Shown piece by piece: positions 1 to 6,533 of a stretch of 7,713 nucleotides of DNA. A model generated the notes under the pieces. That model was given only the letters and a program-made list of their open reading frames with translations, was not told the origin of the DNA and made no database searches. Numbering within the stretch: position 1 is the stretch's first letter; each line of letters begins with the position of its first letter. Source of the stretch: Verrucomicrobiota bacterium (GTDB lineage Bacteria > Chlamydiota > Chlamydiia > Chlamydiales > FEN-1388); the NCBI GenBank assembly GCA_018239705.1, contig JAFEGS010000041.1, forward strand, positions 1 through 7,713, in the 5' to 3' direction. A program made the position numbers and the translations under genes.

Positions 1-153
1 CTCAAAATACCCTCCGAAGGTATCGTGATCAGTAATAGCGATAGCGTCAAGACCCTCTTTCTTTGCAAGTTCGAGCAAATTTTGCGGGGTTAAGGAGCCA
101 TCTGAATAGGTCGAATGGCAATGTAAATCAACTCTGTACTCCTTATCTGCCAT
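1..153 (-). CDS. PHP-domain metal-dependent phosphoesterase, N-terminal fragment (gene leaves the window)
   Basis: Reading the minus strand from the ATG at 153 gives 51 codons open to the window edge. The N-terminus shows the two first PHP-domain metal motifs: DLHCHSTYSDGSLTP (residues 9-23, with H11, H13 and D18 as expected ligands) and ITDHDT (residues 40-45). This start matches the TrpH/YciV-like PHP family, whose studied members are 5'-3' exonucleases or nucleotide phosphoesterases; DNA polymerase III alpha carries the same fold but is much longer. Only the N-terminus is visible, so the exact substrate cannot be called. The start codon lies inside the last codons of murB (11-base overlap), and I see no clear Shine-Dalgarno site, which suggests translation coupled to murB. 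The family call is firm; the subfamily is an inference. Confidence 0.85.
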   Translation of the reverse strand, partial: MADKEYRVDLHCHSTYSDGSLTPQNLLELAKKEGLDAIAITDHDTFGGYFE

Positions 154-1009
154 CTGCTGAAATCCAGTATATTTCTGACTCTAACGTAACATCCATCTTT
201 TGCAGTACCACATCTTTCACATATGTGCGCAAGTCAAGGACATCCTGAGAGGTCGCGCCGCCGCTGTTAATTAAAAAATTTGCATGAATCTCGGAGACCT
301 TAGCCCCACCTATCCGATACCCTTTGAGGCCGCATCTATCGATCAGGAGTGCAGCTGCAGCGCAAGTAGGGTTTTTAAAGACGCAGCCTGCAGACTTTTC
401 CTGATAGGGCTGTGTATCTATGCGTGCTTTGAGGAGCTGAATCTGCCGCTCTCTTGCGCCCTGCGAAGGGGTAAGGGTAAAGCAAACGCCAACAATCGCG
501 CCCTGCATACGCTGAAAAGAGGAAAAGCGATAGCTATAAGAGAGCTCCTCTTTTGAAAATCGCTTGAGGACCCCGTCTGCATCTACATAGTCAACAAATG
601 TAAGAGCCTCCCAGGTCTGCATGCCTTGAGCCCCTGCATTCATAAATACAGCCCCGCCAACGGTTGCAGGAATACCTGAGGCAAATTCAAGGCCGGACCA
701 GCCCTGCTTTGCTGTCTGCGTACCCAGTAAAGAAAAGCTGTAGCCGGCGCCCACATGAAAAACACCGGGGGAAGTCTCGCTACAAAAATCGATCTTATTT
801 TGCAGTACTGCTCCCTGAAACCCTCGGGAATCAAACAGGCAATTTGAGCCCTTTCCCAGAATAAAATAGCGAATGCCAGCTGTAGAGCATTCCTGCAGCA
901 CCTTTTGCATCTGAGGAATGTCCCTTACTTCGACGAAGTACTGGGCAGGGCCGCCTATACCAAAGGTGCACACTTCTGAAAGAAGCCTACTACTACTCAA
1001 CTGCTGCAT
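143..1009 (-). CDS. murB: UDP-N-acetylmuramate dehydrogenase MurB (UDP-N-acetylenolpyruvoylglucosamine reductase)
   Basis: This cytoplasmic FAD enzyme reduces UDP-GlcNAc-enolpyruvate to UDP-MurNAc with NADPH, the second committed step of peptidoglycan precursor synthesis. The 288 residues are the usual length of the shorter (type II) MurB. FAD-binding motifs are FGIGGPA (16-22), LGKGSN (51-56), GLEFASGIPATVGGAV (106-121) and MNAGA (123-127). The Tyr-Arg pair at 160-161 contains the expected catalytic arginine. SAGCVFKNP (206-214) is the proton-donor loop, with Cys209 where E. coli has Ser229. LESE (276-279) supplies the C-terminal catalytic glutamate (E279, matching E. coli E325). The ATG at 1009 lies inside the end of nusB (13-base overlap), and the TAA at 143-145 overlaps the start of the PHP gene. 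The wording of several motifs resembles chlamydial MurB. I am very sure of the function. Confidence 0.96.
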   Translation of the reverse strand: MQQLSSSRLLSEVCTFGIGGPAQYFVEVRDIPQMQKVLQECSTAGIRYFILGKGSNCLFDSRGFQGAVLQNKIDFCSETSPGVFHVGAGYSFSLLGTQTAKQGWSGLEFASGIPATVGGAVFMNAGAQGMQTWEALTFVDYVDADGVLKRFSKEELSYSYRFSSFQRMQGAIVGVCFTLTPSQGARERQIQLLKARIDTQPYQEKSAGCVFKNPTCAAAALLIDRCGLKGYRIGGAKVSEIHANFLINSGGATSQDVLDLRTYVKDVVLQKMDVTLESEIYWISADGR

Positions 1010-1419
1010 TTTGCCTTATACACTCCATCTAGCAAGGCTTGGCAGAAAACAGCGGCATCGGGAGTGGCAAATTTCTTTGCAAGTCTTTTGGCCTCAGAGA
1101 TAATAATTTGATGGGGAACAGCCTTCTCAAAGAGCAGTTCATAGAGGGCTAAACGAAGGATGGCACGTTCCACACTCTGGATGCGATCTATGGCATACGA
1201 GGTTGAATACTCATGTATAACTGCGTCGATCTCGGGCAGGCTATTCTTGATAGCCTCCACCTTTGCTAAGGCATCCTTGACGTGACGCTTAGTAACCTTT
1301 AGCTCAAGGCTTAAAAGGGTGCATAATTCTTGAGCATCACTTGCATGTACATCATGGCTAAAAAGTACCTGCAAAACCAATTCTCGAAATTTTTGGGGCT
1401 GAAGGGCTTGAGTCTCCAT
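997..1419 (-). CDS. nusB: Transcription antitermination factor NusB
   Basis: NusB is a small all-helical RNA-binding protein. With NusE (ribosomal protein S10) it binds boxA RNA and supports antitermination during rRNA transcription. The 140 residues match the family length. Recognisable segments are FRELVLQVLFSHD (11-23) in the first helix, the core SVERAILRLALYELL (82-96), then VPHQIIISEAKRLAKKF (101-117) and FCQALLDGVYK (125-135). The last one is usually FVNGVLD, so Cys-Gln-Ala replaces Val-Asn-Gly here. The ATG at 1419 shares a base with the TAA of the upstream gene (TAATG arrangement), and an AAGAGA-like site sits just upstream of it. The gene lies between the hypothetical gene and murB in one overlapping series. 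Function is confident from the conserved core. Confidence 0.93.
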   Translation of the reverse strand: METQALQPQKFRELVLQVLFSHDVHASDAQELCTLLSLELKVTKRHVKDALAKVEAIKNSLPEIDAVIHEYSTSYAIDRIQSVERAILRLALYELLFEKAVPHQIIISEAKRLAKKFATPDAAVFCQALLDGVYKAKCSS

Positions 1420-2666
1420 TATCTCTTGTGTCCCTCATCTGTAATATAGGCTTTTAGGTCGTGTGTGGATTGTACCATCTGCTCTTCAAAAAATAATTTT
1501 ATTGATTTGGGGTCATCTGCATGGTTCATAATATCTGAAGCAAAGAGATCTTCGATAGAAATACCTTGCGACTCGAGATAGCGCATCGATTCCTCTCGAT
1601 TTTCATCAGGTACGAATGTCTTCATTACATAGTTCATCAGAGCACCTCGGCGCCCCCACTCCTCGTATGAGACCTCTTCTTCTTCCTCGATTGGGGTCTG
1701 CTGGCGCAGCTGTTTCACATGCTGTACTCTCTGACAAATGCCTTGATTCTCTCCTTCGCTTAAGATTCTTGAAACAAGCTTCCTAGTGGCTGCACTGATT
1801 GTATTAAAATCGTGGTGAAAGAATTCATCCTTGCAATGCTCTTCGTAATTCTTTGCAATTTCCGAATAGCCCTGTACATACTGGCATAATCCAATAGGGA
1901 TCTCTGAGCCACCACCTGTCAGCTGCTGTGTGACCCAGCGCACCTTGGCTGTCACATCTTGCAGCGTATCTTCAGGTATGTCATCGTCTTTCAGTATCGT
2001 ATCGATCTTATCAACCTCTTGAGTAAGCCCGCTACACATGGTGTTCAACCACATTGACTTACTCCACAGAGATCTCTTTAAATACTTTGCAACCTGGTCT
2101 CTCATGGTGTTATTGGTGATCACATCCTTAAACAGGGTCTGGATGATTGTAGAGCGTTTCGTTGTAAAATCAAAAAAATCAAATAGAATTTGAAAAATGT
2201 CTTCGTCGGTACGATTAAATTTTACATAGCAGGTCTGCTCGCCAAAGTACTGCTGGAGAAGCGAAAGATTTTGATAGAACAGCTGGCCATGCTTGTCAGC
2301 ATAGAGATAGCACTCCACAAACTTGCGATAAAAATCATCAACCTCCGGAAACTGTTTCATCGCAAGCAAGCAGCTAGAGATTGCTTCTAGCGCCTTTCCC
2401 TGACGCATTTTTGCCTCTATCATCTGTTTCAAAATGTGGCAGCTGTCTTGTGTTGAGAGAAGGTCGCTACAGGTATCAAGTATGCGCTGGAGCACTACTT
2501 CAGCCTGGTCATAGTTTTGAGAATCAAAATTCTTCTCAGCCTCTGCTTTGCATTCTTCCAAATATTTCTTTGGATCGGTCGCTCGCTTCAGCTGCTGCTC
2601 AAGTGGAGGGAAGAGGGGTAGCACAGGAGCCATCCACTGCAATATCTCTACAGGTAGAATAATCAT
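1419..2666 (-). CDS. Hypothetical protein with TPR-like N-terminal helices, first gene of the nusB-murB unit
   Basis: I do not recognise a named family. Residue numbers here follow the longest reading, 425 residues from a TTG at 2696; I favour the first ATG at 2666 (residue 11, 415 residues), and another ATG lies at 2633. After a hydrophobic N-terminal stretch (about residues 8-30, proline-broken and doubtful as a signal or membrane anchor), residues 44-118 read as paired amphipathic helices of TPR type, with NYDQAEVVLQRIL (61-73) and GKALEAISSCLLAMKQFPE (100-118) as the best units. The middle (120-330) is helical, rich in Lys, Asp, Glu and aromatics, with no catalytic motif visible. An acidic run, IEEEEEVSYEEW (336-347), precedes the C-terminal part. 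The protein looks soluble. It overlaps nusB by three bases and should be co-transcribed with it. A chlamydia-specific protein or scaffold is possible, but this is only inference. Confidence 0.72.
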   Translation of the reverse strand: MIILPVEILQWMAPVLPLFPPLEQQLKRATDPKKYLEECKAEAEKNFDSQNYDQAEVVLQRILDTCSDLLSTQDSCHILKQMIEAKMRQGKALEAISSCLLAMKQFPEVDDFYRKFVECYLYADKHGQLFYQNLSLLQQYFGEQTCYVKFNRTDEDIFQILFDFFDFTTKRSTIIQTLFKDVITNNTMRDQVAKYLKRSLWSKSMWLNTMCSGLTQEVDKIDTILKDDDIPEDTLQDVTAKVRWVTQQLTGGGSEIPIGLCQYVQGYSEIAKNYEEHCKDEFFHHDFNTISAATRKLVSRILSEGENQGICQRVQHVKQLRQQTPIEEEEEVSYEEWGRRGALMNYVMKTFVPDENREESMRYLESQGISIEDLFASDIMNHADDPKSIKLFFEEQMVQSTHDLKAYITDEGHKR

Positions 2667-2696
2667 AACAAACACATTTTCAATGAAATAATTCAA

Positions 2697-2744
2697 AGAT
2701 GATTGTACAATAAGGGATGATTATACAAAACAAAAGAAACGTGT
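2697..2744. promoter_or_regulatory. Divergent intergenic spacer with probable promoter for the leftward unit
   Basis: This 48-base AT-rich gap separates the two divergent units. On the minus strand it contains a perfect TATAAT (plus positions 2720-2725). A TTGTCA lies at 2746-2751 (minus strand), but the 20-base spacing is longer than ideal, so only the -10 is convincing. With that -10, transcription would begin near 2713 and leave a short leader before the TTG (2696) or ATG (2666) start. No good -35/-10 pair is visible for pyk on the plus strand, although its promoter must be here or within the start of the opposite gene. A weak AAAGAAA precedes the pyk ATG. Confidence 0.45.
2698..2728. repeat. 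13-base direct repeat with embedded palindrome in the divergent spacer
   Basis: GATGATTGTACAA (2698-2710) recurs as GATGATTATACAA (2716-2728). One base differs, and the copies start 18 bases apart. The first copy contains most of the perfect 10-base palindrome ATTGTACAAT (2702-2711). The second copy, read on the minus strand, contains the TATAAT. Repeated sites that overlap a promoter between divergent genes are a common arrangement for a regulator, but the units could also be a duplicated -10 region. Confidence 0.6.
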
Positions 2745-4508
2745 ATGACAAGAACAAAAATTATCTGTACCATAGGCCCGGCAGTAGCCTCTCTTGAAAA
2801 AATTCTTCACCTGATAGAATCGGGAATGAATGTGGCCAGATTAAATTTCAGCCATGGCACACACGAAGAACATCTGAAGAGCATCAACCTGCTCAAAGAG
2901 GCGCGGCAAAAAACAGGTAAGCCTCTTGCCATCATGCTCGACACTAAGGGTCCCGAAATTCGCCTCGGCAAGGTACCAAAGGGGGGCATTGAGGTGCAGC
3001 CCGGCGACAGGCTCTGGCTTGTTAAAGAGGCAATTGAAGCCACTTCTCAGCAGATCTCACTGCATCCCCCATTTGTCATTGATGAAGTCGAAAGCGGCAC
3101 TCATATCCTCATTGATAATGGCTATATCCAGGCTCACATCGTTGAGACAGCCCCAAACGGTATACTCATCGAGTTTGAAAATCACGGGGTGATCCACTCG
3201 TCAAAAGGGGTCAACATTCCCAACATCGATCTCGATTTGCCTGCAATGACGCATAGAGATATCGCCGACATCCGATTTGGCTGTGCAAATGGCATAGACA
3301 TCGTTGCAGCCTCCTTTATACGCTGCGCTGACCACGTTTTGGACATCAAAAAGCTCCTCGTAGAGGAAAAACGGCCCGATGTCCTGGTTATCTCCAAAAT
3401 AGAAAATAATAAGGGCGTACATAACTTTGACAGCATCTTACAGGTCTCAGATGGTATTATGATTGCTCGAGGAGATCTTGGCGTTGAGGTCCAACTGAGC
3501 CGGGTGCCGCTTCTTCAAAAAATGATGATCAAAAAATGCTATCTCGCCGGTAAACCTGCCGTCACAGCCACGCAGATGCTTGAATCGATGATCCATAACC
3601 CAAGACCTACGCGAGCAGAGGCCTCTGATGTGGCCAATGCCATCCTGGACGGCACATCTGCCGTTATGCTCTCGGGAGAGACTGCGGTTGGTAAATACCC
3701 GATCGAAACTGTCCAGACAATGAAAAGCATTATTTTCGAAACAGAGCAGGAGCTCGACTACGCAGCCTTCTTTGAACAGCATGCACAGATGCAGTATAGC
3801 GACGTGCCCTCAGCTATCACGCTGGCAACCGTAAAAACAGCCTCCAGCCTTGAAGCTCGAGCGATTTTTGCCTTCACGCATGGCGGATCTACTGCACGGC
3901 TTCTCTCCAGGCTGCGGCCGGAGGTGCCCATCATTGCCTTTACTCCCTATGAAACAACCTACCACCAGCTGGCAATTAACTGGGGCGTTATCCCTGTCCT
4001 TTGCAGCCAAAGCAAAACGGTAGATGATGCCTTTAAAGAGGCAAGTGACTACACCCTGAAAAACCACTACGTCTCCTACGGGGATCTGGTGGTGCTCACG
4101 GCCGGATCTCCCTTCTGGTGGGTACAAGGAACCACAAATACCATCCGAGTAGAGAGTATTGGAGATGTACTTGTACGAGGCCATGGCGGCTTTGGAAGCA
4201 GAGTGCATGGCAATATCACGCTTTTACTTGGCCCTGAGAGTAAAAAATCGTATGAAGTGCGCGATCAAATTATGGTGATTCCTCAGTATAATGAGCGCTT
4301 CATGCCTCTTATCAGGGAAGCAAGCGGAGTTATCCTGCAAAATCACATCGACGATCTCGAATCTGAAAAGAGCCTTCTGCAAATTGCCAAAACGCTCCAA
4401 AAGCCGGTGATTATCCGTGCAGACGCTGCCTTCCGTACGCTACGGGAAGGACAGCTCGTCACGCTCGACCCAGTAAAATCAATTGTATATAAAGGGGTAA
4501 TTCCTTAA
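2745..4508 (+). CDS. pyk: Pyruvate kinase with extra C-terminal domain
   Basis: Pyruvate kinase transfers phosphate from phosphoenolpyruvate to ADP in the last ATP-yielding step of glycolysis. The N-terminus MTRTKIICTIGPA is typical, and the ATG at 2745 is the natural start. Active-site elements are ARLNFSHG (31-38), LDTKGPEIR (65-73, with K+ and nucleotide ligands), SKIEN (217-221, catalytic Lys218), MIARGDLG (239-246, metal-binding Asp244) and TATQMLESM (274-282). The allosteric C-domain follows, with THGGSTARLLSRLRPEVPI (378-396) and GTTNTIRV (462-469). Residues 477-587 form an extra domain like the PEP-utilizer domain of Bacillus-type enzymes, giving 587 residues instead of about 470-480. 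In this domain the usual TSHA histidine motif is missing. rsmE follows after five bases, so the two genes are probably co-transcribed. Confidence 0.97.
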   Translation: MTRTKIICTIGPAVASLEKILHLIESGMNVARLNFSHGTHEEHLKSINLLKEARQKTGKPLAIMLDTKGPEIRLGKVPKGGIEVQPGDRLWLVKEAIEATSQQISLHPPFVIDEVESGTHILIDNGYIQAHIVETAPNGILIEFENHGVIHSSKGVNIPNIDLDLPAMTHRDIADIRFGCANGIDIVAASFIRCADHVLDIKKLLVEEKRPDVLVISKIENNKGVHNFDSILQVSDGIMIARGDLGVEVQLSRVPLLQKMMIKKCYLAGKPAVTATQMLESMIHNPRPTRAEASDVANAILDGTSAVMLSGETAVGKYPIETVQTMKSIIFETEQELDYAAFFEQHAQMQYSDVPSAITLATVKTASSLEARAIFAFTHGGSTARLLSRLRPEVPIIAFTPYETTYHQLAINWGVIPVLCSQSKTVDDAFKEASDYTLKNHYVSYGDLVVLTAGSPFWWVQGTTNTIRVESIGDVLVRGHGGFGSRVHGNITLLLGPESKKSYEVRDQIMVIPQYNERFMPLIREASGVILQNHIDDLESEKSLLQIAKTLQKPVIIRADAAFRTLREGQLVTLDPVKSIVYKGVIP

Positions 4509-4513
4509 GCGCC

Positions 4514-5239
4514 ATGCCCAATAACCGCTATTTTTCCCCTGAATCCTTTGCAGGCAACCAAGAAGTTACGCTCATCGACCAGGAATTTCACCATCTTAAA
4601 AATGTCTGTCGAGCCAAACTGGGCGATGAAATCGAACTGATCAATGGAAAAGGAGAGCTCGCTGTTGCTACAGTTTGCCACTTTTCAAAGATGAGTGCTA
4701 CTGCCAATATTATCTCGATAGAGACTCAAGAGCCGCTCCCCTTTACCATCACCTTAGCGCTTGCTTTTCTTCGACCTTCACATCTCGAATATGCCATCGA
4801 GAAGGCAACAGAAGTGGGTGTCACCTCATTTTGGCTCTTTCCTGGTGATAAATCGGAAAAGAGAGACATAACAGACACCTACCTCAAAAGGCTCCAGCTG
4901 ATCATCCAAGGCGCTACTAAGCAGTGTGGGCGTCTCTTTTTGCCGGAGCTTGTAATCAAAAAAGAGCTTCGGTCATGCATCTCTCAGGAGCATCAACTGC
5001 TCTTTGGAGACCTCTGTAAAGAGGCTACCTCCCTCGTGAACATCGAAAAGCTCAGCTCAAATGTCTGCCTTGTGGTTGGTCCTGAAAGCGGGTTTTCTGA
5101 AAATGAGCGAAAACTGCTCTACAGCATGAAGGGGACACCTATCTCGCTGCACCCCTATACATTCAGGGCAGAGACTGCTGCAGTAGCAGGAACGCTTCTT
5201 CTTTTCAACAAGTTGATACTCGATGGCAAGATAAAATGA
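4514..5239 (+). CDS. rsmE: 16S rRNA (uracil-1498-N3)-methyltransferase RsmE
   Basis: RsmE is a SPOUT-class, SAM-dependent methyltransferase that makes m3U1498 in the decoding region of 16S rRNA, acting on the assembled 30S subunit. The protein has 241 residues, the usual size. The N-terminal PUA-like part is visible in MPNNRYF and EFHHLKNVCRAKLGDEIEL (24-42). The knot domain shows LALAFLRPSHLEYAIEKATE (81-100), ATKQCGR (134-140), VVGPESGFSENE (187-198) and FRAETAAVAG (217-226), which form the cofactor-binding knot. The family usually has GPEGG and an ILRxETA preceded by LG; here the residues are GPESG and LHPYTFRAETA. The ATG lies five bases after the pyk stop without a strong ribosome site, suggesting coupling with pyk. 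It ends at a TGA, and a 148-base spacer with a long hairpin follows. Confidence 0.93.
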   Translation: MPNNRYFSPESFAGNQEVTLIDQEFHHLKNVCRAKLGDEIELINGKGELAVATVCHFSKMSATANIISIETQEPLPFTITLALAFLRPSHLEYAIEKATEVGVTSFWLFPGDKSEKRDITDTYLKRLQLIIQGATKQCGRLFLPELVIKKELRSCISQEHQLLFGDLCKEATSLVNIEKLSSNVCLVVGPESGFSENERKLLYSMKGTPISLHPYTFRAETAAVAGTLLLFNKLILDGKIK

Positions 5240-5260
5240 TAATTCTATTTGATATGCTTA

Positions 5261-5363
5261 AGGAAACACAACGATCTGAACGATATAACGATAAGAACGA
5301 TAGGACTTATAAAGAAATAATTATCGTTCTTATCGTTATATCGTTTATACCGTTGACTTTCTT
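5261..5363. repeat. Long AT-rich inverted repeat built of AACGAT/ATCGTT units between rsmE and mnmA
   Basis: Positions 5279-5302 and 5322-5345 are perfect reverse complements (24 bases per arm), enclosing a 19-base loop (5303-5321). Pairing continues outwards with a few mismatches and G-T wobbles: 5269-5273 with 5351-5355, and 5261-5266 with 5358-5363. The left arm has AACGAT at 5270, 5279, 5287 and 5296. The right arm mirrors it with ATCGTT at 5323, 5332 and 5340, plus a degenerate ACCGTT at 5349. Unit spacing is 9, 8, 9 on both sides. The perfect stem has only 7 G/C pairs of 24 and no T-run follows it. It could be a transcript-processing hairpin, a protein-binding array, or a small non-coding repeat element. 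The rest of the spacer shows nothing else clear. Confidence 0.9.
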
Positions 5364-5380
5364 CTCCACTCCAATAGGTA
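5353..5380 (+). promoter_or_regulatory. Weak candidate promoter for mnmA
   Basis: TTGACT (5353-5358) is a good -35 hexamer that overlaps the end of the hairpin. No convincing -10 follows at the right distance: the nearest candidate, TAGGTA (5375-5380), matches poorly and lies very close to the start codon. A weak AGG at 5376-5378 may instead be the ribosome site. The call rests on the -35 alone. Confidence 0.2.
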
Positions 5381-5387
5381 ACCTCTG

Positions 5388-6533
5388 ATGCACCCCTACC
5401 TCACCACACCAAAAACCATCGTCGTAGGCATGTCAGGAGGCGTCGACTCTTCAGTCACTGCCCTGCTACTCAAAGAAATGGGCTATACTGTCATCGGCAT
5501 GTTCATGAAAAATTGGGAAGAGGAGATCAATGGAGTCTGCTCTTCGGCGCACGATTTTGAAGATGTTACCAGAGTGGCAACCCAGATCGGTATCCCCTAC
5601 TATGCCATTAACTTTGCCAAAGAATACAAAGAACAGGTCTTTGCTCACTTCCTGAGCGAGCTCGAAAAGGGTCACACACCAAATCCCGATATCCTCTGCA
5701 ATAGGGAAATAAAATTTAAATTACTACTTGATGCCTGCAAAAAAATGGGTGCTGAGGGCCTTGCAACGGGCCATTACGCCCAAAACTGCTTCACAGAGGG
5801 TTCATTTTCCCTGTGCAATAGCCTCGACGCAAGTAAGGACCAGACCTATTTTCTCTACACGCTCAATCAAGAGATCCTTAAACAGGTGCTCTTTCCCCTT
5901 GGAGGGCTGTTAAAGAGTGAAGTGCGAGCACGCGCTCGAGCAGCAGGCCTTCCTGTTGCTGAGAAAAAGGACAGCACCGGCATCTGCTTTATTGGCAATC
6001 GAGACTTCCGAGCATTCCTGCAGCAGCATCTGGCCTTCCGGCCCGGCCAGTTTCGCACGCTCGATGGCCGCAAAATTGGCACCCATCAAGGCGTTGCCTA
6101 CTACACCATCGGACAGCGCCGAGGACTAGCCATTGGCGGCCCAGGAGATGCCTGGTTTGTTGTTGGGAAGAATGTGGAAGAAAATATTGTATTTATCGAA
6201 CAGGGCTCTACCCATCCTGCGCTCTATGCAGACCAGCTTGTCGCCTCTTCTGCCTCATGGGTGTCTGGAATGGCGCCCTTGCCGCTCCCCTTTACGCTGG
6301 AGGCAAAAATTCGCTATCGTCAGCCCAACCAGCCCTGCATCATCGAAAACATTGATGGGGACAAGCTCTACGTGAGCTTTCCTACCCCACAAAGGGCAAT
6401 CACTATCCAGCAGTCCATTGTCTTCTACCATGAAGGCCGCTGCCTTGGAGGAGCCGTCATCGATCAGGTAGGCCCCTCTTACCACGACATGCAAAAGCCC
6501 CTGCCTGTATCAAACCTAGAGGATCACTCATGA
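5388..6533 (+). CDS. mnmA: tRNA-specific 2-thiouridylase MnmA
   Basis: MnmA activates the wobble uridine U34 of Lys, Glu and Gln tRNAs with ATP and inserts sulfur delivered by a persulfide relay, giving 2-thiouridine. The protein has 381 residues, within the family range. The PP-loop SGGVDSS (16-22) binds ATP. GMFMKNW (37-43), NPDILCNREIKF (99-110, catalytic Cys104), ATGHYA (126-131), KDQTYFLY (150-157) and DSTGICFIG (195-203, persulfide Cys200) are all present. The central domain has HQGVAYYTIGQRRGL (233-247). The C-terminal beta-barrel has KIRYRQPNQPC (307-317) and QRAIT...VFYHEGRCLGGAVID; the usual TPGQ reads TIQQ (339-342). The ATG at 5388 places the PP-loop at the normal distance. The stop overlaps the next start as ATGA, so the two genes are probably translated together. 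Confidence 0.97.
   Translation: MHPYLTTPKTIVVGMSGGVDSSVTALLLKEMGYTVIGMFMKNWEEEINGVCSSAHDFEDVTRVATQIGIPYYAINFAKEYKEQVFAHFLSELEKGHTPNPDILCNREIKFKLLLDACKKMGAEGLATGHYAQNCFTEGSFSLCNSLDASKDQTYFLYTLNQEILKQVLFPLGGLLKSEVRARARAAGLPVAEKKDSTGICFIGNRDFRAFLQQHLAFRPGQFRTLDGRKIGTHQGVAYYTIGQRRGLAIGGPGDAWFVVGKNVEENIVFIEQGSTHPALYADQLVASSASWVSGMAPLPLPFTLEAKIRYRQPNQPCIIENIDGDKLYVSFPTPQRAITIQQSIVFYHEGRCLGGAVIDQVGPSYHDMQKPLPVSNLEDHS
6518..6523 (+). promoter_or_regulatory. Shine-Dalgarno site for the downstream hypothetical gene
   Basis: AGAGGA lies six bases before the ATG at 6530, inside the last codons of mnmA. It is one of the clearest ribosome sites in the window and supports 6530 as a real start that overlaps the mnmA stop codon as ATGA. 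Confidence 0.6.

Noticed and set aside
2381..2662. 93-codon plus-strand frame opposite the start of the hypothetical gene
   Set aside because: The translation is low in complexity and has no domain features, while the opposite frame has the helical repeat pattern and a stop-start overlap with nusB.
3810..4208. 132-codon open frame on the minus strand inside pyk
   Set aside because: It lies antisense to well-conserved pyruvate kinase sequence, its translation shows no recognisable motif, and it has no independent ribosome site. It is a shadow of the real gene.
5270..5354. Hairpin as a classical Rho-independent terminator
   Set aside because: The stem is AT-rich, the loop is 19 bases, and the right arm is followed by TATACCGTTGAC rather than a run of T. 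A termination role is not excluded, but the sequence does not support the classical type.
5270..5354. AACGAT units as a CRISPR array or replication origin iterons
   Set aside because: The units are only six bases long with 2-3 base gaps, too short for CRISPR repeats and spacers. No DnaA-box consensus or replication gene is nearby.
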